From the NCBI GenBank assembly GCA_963754235.1, contig CAVWFK010000026.1, positions 1 through 64,000 on the forward strand: a stretch of DNA of 64,000 nucleotides, in the 5' to 3' direction. This stretch comes from DATAYA01 sp963754235 (GTDB lineage: Bacteria; Pseudomonadota; Alphaproteobacteria; Acetobacterales; Acetobacteraceae). The translations under genes and the position numbers were made by a program. A model generated the notes under the pieces. It did not search any database, was not told the DNA's origin, and was given only the letters and a program-made list of their open reading frames with translations. Shown one piece after another: positions 8,274 through 16,222 of this stretch (positions are counted from its first letter, which is position 1; every line of letters starts with the position of its first letter).

Positions 8274-9274
8274 GATGCGGCTCCCGTCCTGGTGTGCGTA
8301 TCGAATGCCTGGCCCACCCCGGCCGCGACGGCACGCTCGCGCGCGAGCGTCGCGATGGCGGTGTCCTGCACCCCGGTTCCGGTCAGGTCGCAGAGCGTGA
8401 TCGCCGCCTCCGACGTGCGGCCGGGCGCCAGGCCGGCGATCACCTGCCCCAGCTCGGGAAAATCCCGATCCGCCGCGACCAGTCCGGCCGCGATCGCGTG
8501 GTGCAATTCGCCGAGCCGGCGGGTCTGCCGCAGGCTGTCGGCCACGTAGCTCGAGGCGGCGAGCGCCTGTGCCTCGACCTCGTTCTTGTGCTCGGCATCC
8601 GAGCCCATCGCGGTGACGTGCTGGCCCGCCGCGAGCCAGCCGGCCTTCAGGATCGGGGTTTCGGCCGGGGTCGTCGTCACCACGATGTCGGCGCCGCGGC
8701 AGGCGGCTTCGGGGTCGTCCTCGGCAAGCACCGGGATGCCAAGTTGGCCGCTGAGCTCCGTCGCGGCTGCCCGCGCGCGCGCCGGGTTGCGCGCCCAGAT
8801 CCGCGCCTGCCGGATGTCGCGGACGAGCGTGAGGGCCTGCAATTGCAGCCGCGCCTGCACCCCCGCGCCGAGCACGGCCGCAATCCTCGCGTCCGGGCGC
8901 GCCAGATGCCGCGCCGCGACCGCGCCCGCCGCCGCGGTGCGCAGATCGGTGAGATAGCCATTGTCGAGCAGCAGCGCCTCGACCAGTCCGGTGCGGGCGC
9001 TGAACAGCACCATCAGCCCGTTCAGGCTCGGCAGTCCGAGCCGGGGATTGTCGAAGAATCCCGGGCTGATCTTGATGGCGAAACCGTCGAGGCCGGGCAC
9101 GTAGGCCGTCTTCACGTCCACCTCCCCGCGATGCTCGGGGATGTCGAGGCGCAGGATCGGCGGCATCACCACCGGCTTGGTCGCAAGCGCGGCAAACGCC
9201 TGCTCCACGCAGTCCACCGCCGCGCCATCGAGCGGCATGATGCGGCGAAGATCGGCTTCGGTCAGGATCAGCAT
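8270..9274 (-). CDS. eutC: Ornithine cyclodeaminase-like enzyme of (hydroxy)ectoine catabolism
   Basis: This is a 334-residue member of the ornithine cyclodeaminase/mu-crystallin family. It has an N-terminal dimerisation region, a substrate-side lysine in VDVKTAYVPG and a Rossmann NAD motif VLGAGVQARLQLQAL near 134-148. In hydroxyectoine catabolism EutC is proposed to act with EutA and EutB in converting the hydroxylated acetyl-diaminobutyrate to the non-hydroxylated intermediate. It overlaps doeA by 4 nt and the eutB end by 7 nt, so the three are translationally coupled. The reaction is assigned from the cluster, because family members also include alanine dehydrogenases and cyclodeaminases. 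Confidence 0.83.
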   Translation of the reverse strand: MLILTEADLRRIMPLDGAAVDCVEQAFAALATKPVVMPPILRLDIPEHRGEVDVKTAYVPGLDGFAIKISPGFFDNPRLGLPSLNGLMVLFSARTGLVEALLLDNGYLTDLRTAAAGAVAARHLARPDARIAAVLGAGVQARLQLQALTLVRDIRQARIWARNPARARAAATELSGQLGIPVLAEDDPEAACRGADIVVTTTPAETPILKAGWLAAGQHVTAMGSDAEHKNEVEAQALAASSYVADSLRQTRRLGELHHAIAAGLVAADRDFPELGQVIAGLAPGRTSEAAITLCDLTGTGVQDTAIATLARERAVAAGVGQAFDTHTRTGAAS

Positions 9275-10320
9275 GGGTCGTCCGACGCCGCGACGATCCG
9301 ACGGTGCAGCGCGGGGTCGATGTTGCGCCCCGAGACGACGACGGCGACCGGACCGCGCGCCGCCACACGACCGGCCAGCAGTGCTGCGATGCCGACGGCG
9401 CCGGCGCCCTCGACGGTCTGGTGCTCGACCCGCTCGGCGTGGCGAATGGCGGCGGCGATCTCGTCCTCGGACAGCAAGATCGCGTCGTCCAGCAAGGCCG
9501 CGCAGAGCCGCAACGTATATCGGTTGTCGGCCCCGATGCCGCCCCCCAGCGCATCCGCCAGCGTCTCCAACTCCTCGACCGCCACCGGGCGCCCCGCGGC
9601 GAGGCTTGCGTGCATGGCGGCGCCGCGCGCCATCGAGACGCCGATCACCCGCGCCTCGGCCCGTCGCCCTTTCACGGCCGCAGCTACACCGGCGGCCAGT
9701 CCGCCGCCCGACAGCGGCACCAGCACCAGTTCGACATCCGGCAGGTCCTCGACGATCTCCAGCCCGATCGTGCCCTGGCCCGCAATCACTGCCGGGGCGT
9801 CGAAGGGCGGGATTTCGGTCAGACCCTCCTCGCGCACCAGCCGGTCAACCTCGGTCTGCGCATCGTCCTGGGAGCGGCCGACGATGCGAATTTCGGCCCC
9901 AAGCGAGCGCACCGCCGTGACCTTGTTCTCCGGCACCAGGGCCGACATGCACACGATCGCGCGGGCGCCCGCCTCGCGCGCTGCGTGCGCCAGCGCCCGC
10001 CCGTGATTGCCGGTCGATGCGGTGACCAGCCCGCGCCGAAGCGCGGCCGCATCCAGCGACAGCACCGCGTTCGTCGCACCCCGCAGCTTGAAGCTGCCGG
10101 TCGTCTGTCGCGTCTCCAGCTTGAGATGGACGGGTTGGCCGCAGAGCCGCGACAGGCTGGGTGACGGCACCAGCGGCGTGCGCACCACGTGGCCCGCGAG
10201 ACGATCTCGCGCAGCGTCAATTTCCGTCAGTTGCACGTCGCCTACGACCTCGGTTTGCGGAGCATCGTTATCCCGTACGACACGGTGCGGGATCGTGGGG
10301 CGCGTTCCGGCCCATGTCAA
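9268..10320 (-). CDS. eutB: Threonine dehydratase-like PLP enzyme of (hydroxy)ectoine catabolism
   Basis: This is a fold-type II PLP enzyme of 350 residues, like serine/threonine dehydratases. It has the PLP lysine in GSFKLRGA (Lys78) and the phosphate-binding loop SGGGLAAG. The ATG at 10320 has a fair ribosome-binding site (AGAGGAA about 5 nt upstream). The first 25-30 residues are not obviously homologous, so a start closer to QLTEIDAARDRL is possible. In ectoine clusters this protein is EutB, proposed to dehydrate the 3-hydroxy intermediate derived from hydroxyectoine. It is the first gene after enuR, and an operator-like palindrome lies just upstream of its start. Confidence 0.84.
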   Translation of the reverse strand: MTWAGTRPTIPHRVVRDNDAPQTEVVGDVQLTEIDAARDRLAGHVVRTPLVPSPSLSRLCGQPVHLKLETRQTTGSFKLRGATNAVLSLDAAALRRGLVTASTGNHGRALAHAAREAGARAIVCMSALVPENKVTAVRSLGAEIRIVGRSQDDAQTEVDRLVREEGLTEIPPFDAPAVIAGQGTIGLEIVEDLPDVELVLVPLSGGGLAAGVAAAVKGRRAEARVIGVSMARGAAMHASLAAGRPVAVEELETLADALGGGIGADNRYTLRLCAALLDDAILLSEDEIAAAIRHAERVEHQTVEGAGAVGIAALLAGRVAARGPVAVVVSGRNIDPALHRRIVAASDDPC

Positions 10321-10328
10321 TTCCTCTA

Positions 10329-10344
10329 TTGTACTGATACAATC
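10329..10344 (-). promoter_or_regulatory. Candidate EnuR operator upstream of eutB
   Basis: On the plus strand 10329-10344 reads TTGTACTGATACAATC and contains the palindrome TTGTA-CTGA-TACAA. It lies in the 22-nt gap between the enuR stop and the eutB ATG, overlapping the stop codon. A second site with 12 of 16 matching positions (TGTACTG, three bases, then CAATC) sits directly before the enuR start. The paired occurrence at both starts suggests the binding site of a local regulator, most simply EnuR. Confidence 0.5.
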
Positions 10345-11764
10345 AGCCGATGCCGCCGGCGTCGAACACCGGCGGAAGCTGCTCGAACGTGTGCCGGATG
10401 GTGATCAGCGCCTCGCGCAGCGCCGCATGGGACAGCCGCCCGGCGGGGCAAATCCGCAATCCGCCCTGCGGCCTTTCATCCCCGGCGACGAACGGCTCCG
10501 AGGGCGTCACCGCCACCCGGCGTTGCGCCAGAATCCGCACCAGCGCCTCCTCCGTCCATCGCTCCGGCAGGCGCAGCCAAGCGGAGAGCGACAGCGGATG
10601 GCTGCCCGCGACCCACGCACCGAGCACCTCGGCCACGATCGCCTGCCGGGCGCGCGCCTCCCGGCGTTGCACCGCGATCAGCGCGTCGGCGGTGCCGTCC
10701 TCGATCCAGGCGGTGGCGATCTCGGCGAGCAGGTTGGCGGCACTCCAACTGGTGACGCGCAGGATGCTGGCAGCGCGGATGCTGAACCGCGACGGCACCA
10801 CGAGGTAGCCGACCCTGAGCCCGGTCATGACGGACTTGGTGAAGCTGGTGGCGAAGAAGCCGAGCTCCGGCAGCAACGCGGTGATCGCCGGCAAGGGCGT
10901 GTCCAGCAGGGGTTTGCAAACCTCGTCCTCGATGACGAAAACGCCGTGCCGGCGCGCGACTTCGGCGATCGCCTGACGCCGCTCGGCACCGGCCAGATGA
11001 CTGGTCGGGTTGCCGAGGGAGGGGATCAGGACCAGCGCTGCGACCTTGCCCGCGGCACAGGCCGCTTCGAAGGCTTCGACCTCGATGCCTTCACGGTCGG
11101 TCGGCAGGCCGCGCAGGGTAAAGCCCAGGACATTGGACAGGCCGATAATGCCGTGATCGGTCAGTCGCTCGGTGAGCACCACATCGCCCGGCCGCACCAC
11201 GGACGCGACCGCCAGAAACAGCGCGTGCGCGGCCCCGTTGGTGATCAGGATGCGGTCGGCGTCCGCTTCCACCCCGAGGCCGTGCAGCCAGCGCCGGGCG
11301 GCGGCGCGGTGGCGATCCAGACCGGCGACCGGCCGGCAGGGACGCATGAAGGCGCTGTTGTCGCGCTCGGCCAGCGCCGCCATGATCTGGCGCGATGCGT
11401 GCTCGTGTGTCTCGGTGTAGGCGGCGCGGATGATCGAGAGGTCGGCCATCGCCTCGGCGCGGCTGTCGAGCATGAACTGCCCGGCCCGCTCGGTGACGCG
11501 GCTGCGCACGAAGGTGCCGCGCCCGACCTCGCCGCGCAGATAGCCGCGCCGTTCGGCCTCCTTGTAGCTGATGCTGACGGTCTGCACCGAGACGCCAAGC
11601 TCGCGGGCCAGTTGCCGGTGCGTCGGCATCCGGGTGCCCGGCCGCAACACGGCCGCGTCGATGTCCGCGGTGATCGCGTCGGTGAGCAGCCGGTGCTTGC
11701 TGGCGCCGTGCCGAGGCGGCAAGTCGGGGTGCCAGGCGTCACGGGATGCGGGGCGCAGGCGCAT
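10343..11764 (-). CDS. enuR: MocR/GntR-type regulator of ectoine catabolism
   Basis: This is a 473-residue MocR-family regulator. Residues 20-90 form a GntR winged-helix DNA-binding domain (RMPTHRQLARELGVSVQTVS then GYLRGEVGRGTFV). Residues 110-470 resemble a fold-type I aminotransferase with the PLP lysine in SFTKSVMTGLRVGY (Lys310). EnuR is known to be a repressor released when acetyl-diaminobutyrate or diaminobutyrate reacts with its PLP. The ATG at 11764 begins the homologous protein, but no ribosome-binding site lies in front of it; instead an operator-like sequence abuts it. A leaderless, autoregulated transcript would fit. Confidence 0.85.
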   Translation of the reverse strand: MRLRPASRDAWHPDLPPRHGASKHRLLTDAITADIDAAVLRPGTRMPTHRQLARELGVSVQTVSISYKEAERRGYLRGEVGRGTFVRSRVTERAGQFMLDSRAEAMADLSIIRAAYTETHEHASRQIMAALAERDNSAFMRPCRPVAGLDRHRAAARRWLHGLGVEADADRILITNGAAHALFLAVASVVRPGDVVLTERLTDHGIIGLSNVLGFTLRGLPTDREGIEVEAFEAACAAGKVAALVLIPSLGNPTSHLAGAERRQAIAEVARRHGVFVIEDEVCKPLLDTPLPAITALLPELGFFATSFTKSVMTGLRVGYLVVPSRFSIRAASILRVTSWSAANLLAEIATAWIEDGTADALIAVQRREARARQAIVAEVLGAWVAGSHPLSLSAWLRLPERWTEEALVRILAQRRVAVTPSEPFVAGDERPQGGLRICPAGRLSHAALREALITIRHTFEQLPPVFDAGGIG

Positions 11765-11765
11765 G

Positions 11766-11781
11766 GATTGATCCAGTACAT
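11766..11781 (-). promoter_or_regulatory. Candidate EnuR operator at the enuR start
   Basis: Read on the minus strand this is ATGTACTGGATCAATC, ending one base before the enuR ATG. It aligns with the site in front of eutB, sharing TGTACTG and CAATC with the same three-base spacing. It lies in the 36-nt space between the divergent enuR and asnC genes. A protein bound here could repress both genes and would cover the start of the enuR transcript. Confidence 0.45.
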
Positions 11782-11800
11782 TCTGGCATGATCCGAAGCA

Positions 11801-12286
11801 ATGATCAAGCTCGACCGGACCGACCTGAAAATTCTCGCCGCGCTGCAACGCGACGGCCGCATCACCAAGCTTCGCCTCGCCGCCGCGGTGAACCTGTCGC
11901 CCACCGCCTGCTGGGAACGACTGCGCCGGCTGGAGCAGGCACGGGTGATCACCGGCTACTCGGTCCGGATCGATCGCGGCAAGATCGCGCGCGAGAGCAC
12001 CACGCTGGTCGAGGTGACGCTGAAAAGCCACACCAAGGCCGATTTCGACCGGTTCGAGGCCGCCATCCGGGACCAGCCGGAGGTCGTTACGTGTGACGCG
12101 ACGGGAGGTGGTTTCGATTATCTGCTGCGCGTGGTGACCAGGGATGTCGCCGCTTATCAAGCGTTCATGGAGGAGATGCTGGCGAAGGATCTCGGGATCG
12201 ACCGCTATTTCAGCTACGTCGTGACCAAGCACGTGAAGGCGGGCGAGCCAGCGCTCGGCGGCGCGATCGCTGGCGGCGACCTGTAG
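11801..12286 (+). CDS. asnC: Lrp/AsnC-family regulator of the ectoine cluster
   Basis: This is a 161-residue Lrp/AsnC regulator with an N-terminal helix-turn-helix (LDRTDLKILAALQRDGRI, then LSPTACWERLRRLEQ) and a C-terminal ligand-binding/oligomerisation (RAM) domain. It is divergent from enuR across a 36-nt gap. AsnC/DoeX accompanies ectoine-degradation genes in many proteobacteria and is reported to activate them, so the same role is inferred. The ligand cannot be read from sequence. Confidence 0.83.
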   Translation: MIKLDRTDLKILAALQRDGRITKLRLAAAVNLSPTACWERLRRLEQARVITGYSVRIDRGKIARESTTLVEVTLKSHTKADFDRFEAAIRDQPEVVTCDATGGGFDYLLRVVTRDVAAYQAFMEEMLAKDLGIDRYFSYVVTKHVKAGEPALGGAIAGGDL

Positions 12287-12383
12287 CCCGCAGCTTGGTC
12301 GATTCGCTGGGTTAGCCTTGCGTCATTTGTTGCCCAATAATTCGCCAAATGGTAGAACATCTCGGTAGAAGCAAACCGGGAGG

Positions 12384-13613
12384 GTGTCGACCTTGGCCGG
12401 CGTGACCGTGCCTGGCGGCGGCGACCGGCCGCCGGTGGCGTTCCAGGTCGCCTCGCCGGACGTCTCGGCGGTCGGCGCGACGCTCGGGGCCGCCATCGTT
12501 GCACGTCTTGAGGCCGGCACGCTGACCCCGGCATTCTGGACCGGCACCCCACCAGCCCCTCCCGCCAGCGGGGAGGGCGAGCTGGTGATCCCGTCCGGCG
12601 GCGGGACGGTGCGGGTCCCGGCCTACGAGGCGGCGGTACTGGTGGGCGGCGGCCGGCCGACCACCGTGGAGGGCGGCGGCAACCTGGCGCAAACGGTGCT
12701 GGCCGGCACCGGCGGCCTGTTTTTCAACGCGAGCGGCGGCAACACCACGGTCTGGGCCGGCGGCGGGTCCAACCGCATCGCGTTCGGCGCCGGCACCAAT
12801 CTGGCGGTCACCGGCGGCGGCAGCGACACCGTGCTCGCCACCGCCGGATCGGCCACGATCGCCAGCGCCGCGCAGACGATGGAGGTGCAGCTCGGCACCG
12901 GAGAAGCGCTGGTGGCGGCCCTCGGCGCGCTCACCGTGGAAGGCGGCACCGGCGAAGAGACGGTGGGCGCAGTCGGCCACGACGGCGTGGTGGTGGCGGC
13001 CGGGGCGAGCCGCCTGGTGTTCATCGGCGGCGCCGGCGGGGCGACGGTGGACGGCGGCACCGGGTCGGCGACCATGTTCGGCGGCGCCGGAGGCGGCAGC
13101 TTCGCCGCCGGCAGCGGCGGCGACAGCCGGCTGGTAGCGGGCGCCGGCGCCTCCACCCTCTCCGGCTTCAGCGCCGGCGACCAGCTCTTCGCGCTTGGGG
13201 CGACCGGAGACGCGCTCCTGGCCGGAGGCGGCAACGAGACGCTTTCGGGCATCGCGTCCACCGCAGACAACCTCTACCGCGCCGGATCGGGCGACGATCT
13301 GCTGGGCGGCGGCGCCGGCGAGGGGATGTTCATCGCCGGAGGCGGATCGGCAACCATGATCGCCGGCACCGGCGGGCCGAATCGGTTCGTGTTCGTGGCC
13401 GGCCAGGCCGGCGGGACCGAGCTGATCCTGGGCTTCGATGCCGAGCGGGGCGACGTAGTGGACCTCTCCGGCTACGGCACGGACGCCGTGGCAGCGACGC
13501 TGGCCACGGCCCGGCCTGGCCCGGACGGCCTTTCCCTGACGCTTCCCGATCAGACCGTCGTGACCTTTGCCGGGCTCAAGAGCCTGTCGGAGAGCGCGGT
13601 ACATTCGATCTGA
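12384..13613 (+). CDS. Glycine-rich RTX-like beta-roll protein, first of a tandem pair
   Basis: This is a protein of about 409 residues made mostly of short Gly/Ala/Thr-rich beta repeats (GGxGxxTV, GGAGGGSFAAG, GSGDDLLGGG). Few repeats carry the aspartate of the classical GGxGxDxUx calcium-binding nonapeptide. A C-terminal segment (QAGGTELILGFDAERGDVVDLSGYG) resembles the end of type I-secreted RTX proteins. It is paralogous to the next gene over its full length. No N-terminal signal peptide is apparent. The start is uncertain: a GTG at 12384 almost touches the GGGAGGG element, while a TTG at 12393 is better spaced from it. A secreted or surface beta-roll is likely; function is unknown. Confidence 0.75.
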   Translation: MSTLAGVTVPGGGDRPPVAFQVASPDVSAVGATLGAAIVARLEAGTLTPAFWTGTPPAPPASGEGELVIPSGGGTVRVPAYEAAVLVGGGRPTTVEGGGNLAQTVLAGTGGLFFNASGGNTTVWAGGGSNRIAFGAGTNLAVTGGGSDTVLATAGSATIASAAQTMEVQLGTGEALVAALGALTVEGGTGEETVGAVGHDGVVVAAGASRLVFIGGAGGATVDGGTGSATMFGGAGGGSFAAGSGGDSRLVAGAGASTLSGFSAGDQLFALGATGDALLAGGGNETLSGIASTADNLYRAGSGDDLLGGGAGEGMFIAGGGSATMIAGTGGPNRFVFVAGQAGGTELILGFDAERGDVVDLSGYGTDAVAATLATARPGPDGLSLTLPDQTVVTFAGLKSLSESAVHSI

Positions 13614-13785
13614 CAGCGGAATCAACGTGCGCAGGGATTTTTGCCTCGATAGCGTAGCAAGATTGCCACGCCCGCGCGAATCTGTCGTGCCGTTGAGGCA
13701 TTATTAACGGAAGATTGCTGTTGCCGATCATTTCTTCCATGCGATAAAGGTCGGTGCCGACGGAAGATTCGCGGGGGGCTAAATC

Positions 13786-14979
13786 ATGGCGTTTACGGTT
13801 ACCGTCTCGGGTGGCATCGGCAAGCCGCCGATTCCGGTCCTGTTCAACTCGATCAACAATGCGGCGTTCGCTCAGGTTCTCGCGAACACTATCACCGGCC
13901 TGGTCAACAACGGCACCTTCGTGCCGGTGTACAACGCGTCTCCGACGGCGCCGGGCGGCTATGTCATCGAGCAGAACGGCGGCACGCTGAACGCGGCCGG
14001 CCAGGCTGCGATCGTACTGCAGAGCACCACGGCAGCGGCGACGGTATTCGGCGGCGGCGACGCGGCGCAGACCGTGCTGTCGTCGACCGGGGGGCTGCTC
14101 TTCTCGGGCGCCGTCGGCAATACCACGGTCGACGCGGGCGGCGGCAACAACCTGGTCGCGTTCCTCGGCGGCACCAGTGAGGCGTTCACCGACACCGGCA
14201 ACGACACGATCCTATCGGTGGCCGGCAACAGCACCCTCTCCGCCGGGCTGGGCAGCAACCTCGTCGGCGCCGGCTCGGGCAGCACGCTGATCGTCTCGAC
14301 CGGCCAGGACACCGTGATCGGCAGCACCGGGACCGAGACCGTCGCCGTCTATCCGGGCGGCAGCGATCTGGTCTTTGGCCTGGGCAGCAAGCTGGTGTTC
14401 CTCGATGACGGGTCGGCCGGCAGCACGGTCAATGGCGGCACCGGCAGCGTCACCGCGTTCGGCGGCACCGGACCTGACATGCTGGCGGGCGGCTCGAGCG
14501 GCAACAACATCCTGGTCGCCGGCTTCGGCAGCAACACGCTGATCGGCGGGGGCAATGGCGACGTGCTGTTCGCCCAGGGGGCGGCTCCCGACCTGCTGAT
14601 CGCCGGCAGCGGCAACGAGACCCTCTCGGGCATCAGCACCTCGGGCTCCAACACCTTTATCGCCGGCTCCGGCAACGATCTGGTCGGCGGCGGCACCGGC
14701 AATGACACCTTCTTCGCCGGCACCGGCAACGCCAACATGATCGGCGGCACCGGCGCCGACCTGTTCTCCTTCATCAACGGCAAGGCCGGCGGCACCGACC
14801 TGATCAGCAATTTCGGCACCACCGATCACGTCACGTTGCAGGGCTACGGTGCCAATGCCGTCGCGGCCGCACTCGCGAGCGCCACCGTCGCGGGCGGCAA
14901 TACCTCGATCACGCTGCCGGACAATACGAAGATCACCTTCGCCGGCTTCACCGGCCTCAACCCGTCGAATTTCGTCTGA
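13786..14979 (+). CDS. Glycine-rich RTX-like beta-roll protein, second of a tandem pair
   Basis: This is a protein of 397 residues, similar to the preceding gene from end to end. Shared landmarks include DAAQTVLSSTGGL, GNTTVDAGGGNN, GNETLSGIS, NGGTGSVTAFGG and the C-terminal GGTDLISNF...VTLQGYGANAVAAAL. It keeps more Gly-Asn-Asp/Asn positions than its partner (GNDTILS, GSGNDLVGGGTGNDTF) and so looks closer to a functional calcium-binding RTX protein. The ATG follows a GGGGGG stretch about 7 nt upstream. A strong palindromic terminator follows the stop. No type I secretion genes are in the window, so the exporter would have to be encoded elsewhere. Confidence 0.78.
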   Translation: MAFTVTVSGGIGKPPIPVLFNSINNAAFAQVLANTITGLVNNGTFVPVYNASPTAPGGYVIEQNGGTLNAAGQAAIVLQSTTAAATVFGGGDAAQTVLSSTGGLLFSGAVGNTTVDAGGGNNLVAFLGGTSEAFTDTGNDTILSVAGNSTLSAGLGSNLVGAGSGSTLIVSTGQDTVIGSTGTETVAVYPGGSDLVFGLGSKLVFLDDGSAGSTVNGGTGSVTAFGGTGPDMLAGGSSGNNILVAGFGSNTLIGGGNGDVLFAQGAAPDLLIAGSGNETLSGISTSGSNTFIAGSGNDLVGGGTGNDTFFAGTGNANMIGGTGADLFSFINGKAGGTDLISNFGTTDHVTLQGYGANAVAAALASATVAGGNTSITLPDNTKITFAGFTGLNPSNFV

Positions 14980-15005
14980 TCCACTCCTCTCCGCGGATAC
15001 ACCGG

Positions 15006-15027
15006 ACGGGCCCCCGCGGGGGCCCGT
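15006..15027 (+). terminator. Perfect 22-nt GC palindrome after the RTX-like pair
   Basis: The sequence ACGGGCCCCCG is followed at once by its exact reverse complement, 27 nt after the stop of the second RTX-like gene. Only a short TTCC follows, so it lacks a proper U-tract. The perfect GC stem and its position still make it the likely transcription end of the pair. Confidence 0.7.
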
Positions 15028-15038
15028 TCCATGTCTGC

Positions 15039-15071
15039 GATCGGCGTCTCGGATCGGCGTCTCGGATCGGC
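15039..15071. repeat. Short tandem repeat, 13-bp unit
   Basis: Two perfect copies of GATCGGCGTCTCG (15039-15051 and 15052-15064) are followed by a partial third copy (GATCGGC). It is extragenic, just downstream of the terminator. No function is apparent. Confidence 0.8.
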
Positions 15072-15120
15072 AGGGCACGCCGGATCACGCATCTTCACCG
15101 CCTCTCGCGCGTTCGCCCTG

Positions 15121-16128
15121 TCATGTCGGACCCGACCCCCACGCCCCCCTCGCCCTCCCCGCCGCCGGTCGAGGTGCCGCCCTCACCCACCCCGATGCCC
15201 ACCCCGCCGCCGCCCCAGGCAAGGTGAGGACGGAGCGCACGCCGATTCGAGCCGCCCTCGCAAGTTCCTCGATCAGCACATGTAGGCCGCGGTTCATGAT
15301 CTTCTCGCGCCGCAGCACGTAGCCCAGATTGCGCGCCAGCGCGGGCCGCGGCGGCCTCGTCACGGTGCCGGGAATGGTGTTGCGCAACGCCAGTGCCGGC
15401 AGGATCGAGGCGCCGAGGCCGATCCCGACCAGCACCTTGATCGCCTCGACGCTGCCGAGCTCCATGATCGGCCGCGCGACCAGCCGGGCACGGTGGAACC
15501 ACCCATCGACGATCGCGCGCGTGTTCCCGCCCGTCTCGTAGAGGATCAGCGGCAGTTTCGTCATCCGAGAAGGCGTGACGGTTGCGCCGGTGGGGGCCAT
15601 CGCCCCCGGCAACAGGGCAAGCAGCGGATCGGGGCGCAGCGACGTGCCGATCAGCGCCCGGCTCAGCGAGACGGACATCGTAACGACGGCGATGTCGAGG
15701 CTGCCCGCTTCCACCCGCTCCAGCATCTCGGGCGTGTTGCCGGTGGCGATGGCGATCTCCAGCGCCGGCATTCGCCGTTTCACGGCCGCGAGCACCGGCG
15801 GCAGCAGGTAGGTGCAGGCCGTGGCACCAGTGCCGAGACGCACGCGCCCGACATCGCCGGCCCGGTGCCGACCGGCCGCCGCAACCACGTCTTCGGCCGC
15901 AGCCTGCGCGCGCCTGGCGGGGCCGAGAATGCCGTCTCCGGCGGGGGTCGGCAGCAATCGTCCACGCGCGCGATCCAGCAGCCGCACGCCGACCGCCCGC
16001 TCCAGTTCCCGCAATTGCTGGCTCGCCGCCGGCTGGGTCAGATTGAGCATCCGGGCGGCCTTCGAGATGCTGCCGGCTTCAACGGCCGCGAGGAAGGTTC
16101 GGAGCTGACGCAGGGTGGGGGCGGCCAT
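15121..16128 (-). CDS. LysR-family transcriptional regulator
   Basis: This is a LysR-type regulator of 335 residues. The N-terminal winged helix (LRQLRTFLAAVEAGSISKAARMLN, then QPAASQQLRELE) is clear. It is followed by a periplasmic-binding-protein-like effector domain (TYLLPPVLAAVKRRMPALEI, GIGLGASILPALAL). Family members usually end near residue 300. The last 30 or so residues here are a low-complexity Ala/Arg/Gly/Pro tail that overlaps a proline-rich frame on the other strand, so the true C-terminus or stop may have shifted. It is divergent from the acetyltransferase gene and may regulate it; the effector is unknown. Confidence 0.82.
   Translation of the reverse strand: MAAPTLRQLRTFLAAVEAGSISKAARMLNLTQPAASQQLRELERAVGVRLLDRARGRLLPTPAGDGILGPARRAQAAAEDVVAAAGRHRAGDVGRVRLGTGATACTYLLPPVLAAVKRRMPALEIAIATGNTPEMLERVEAGSLDIAVVTMSVSLSRALIGTSLRPDPLLALLPGAMAPTGATVTPSRMTKLPLILYETGGNTRAIVDGWFHRARLVARPIMELGSVEAIKVLVGIGLGASILPALALRNTIPGTVTRPPRPALARNLGYVLRREKIMNRGLHVLIEELARAARIGVRSVLTLPGAAAGWASGWVRAAPRPAAGRARGAWGSGPT
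15123..15227 (+). CDS. Possible proline-rich small protein, antisense to the lysR 3' end
   Basis: This is an open frame of 34 codons from ATG to TGA. It encodes a peptide that is more than half proline with serine, threonine and a few acidic residues (begins MSDPTPTPPSPSPPP). It is entirely antisense to the C-terminal extension of the LysR gene. No ribosome-binding site is visible. Short Pro-rich proteins of this look do occur in acetic acid bacteria, but the composition could simply reflect the GC-rich antisense strand. Confidence 0.25.
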   Translation: MSDPTPTPPSPSPPPVEVPPSPTPMPTPPPPQAR

Positions 16129-16222
16129 AAGGGCAATTTATCCTGATGCGGCGTATCAGAAGATATTTCTTCCATGCGAACCGGCGCGGATGATTGAAGT
16201 CGGAGGCCGCAGGACGTGAAGG

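Noticed and set aside
12312..13625. Long minus-strand frame opposite the first RTX-like gene
   Set aside because: The repetitive Gly/Ala coding of the plus strand keeps the antisense frames open. No start context or homology supports it, and the same applies to 14212-15078.
15039..15071. CRISPR or operator array
   Set aside because: Only two and a half abutting 13-bp units with no spacers.
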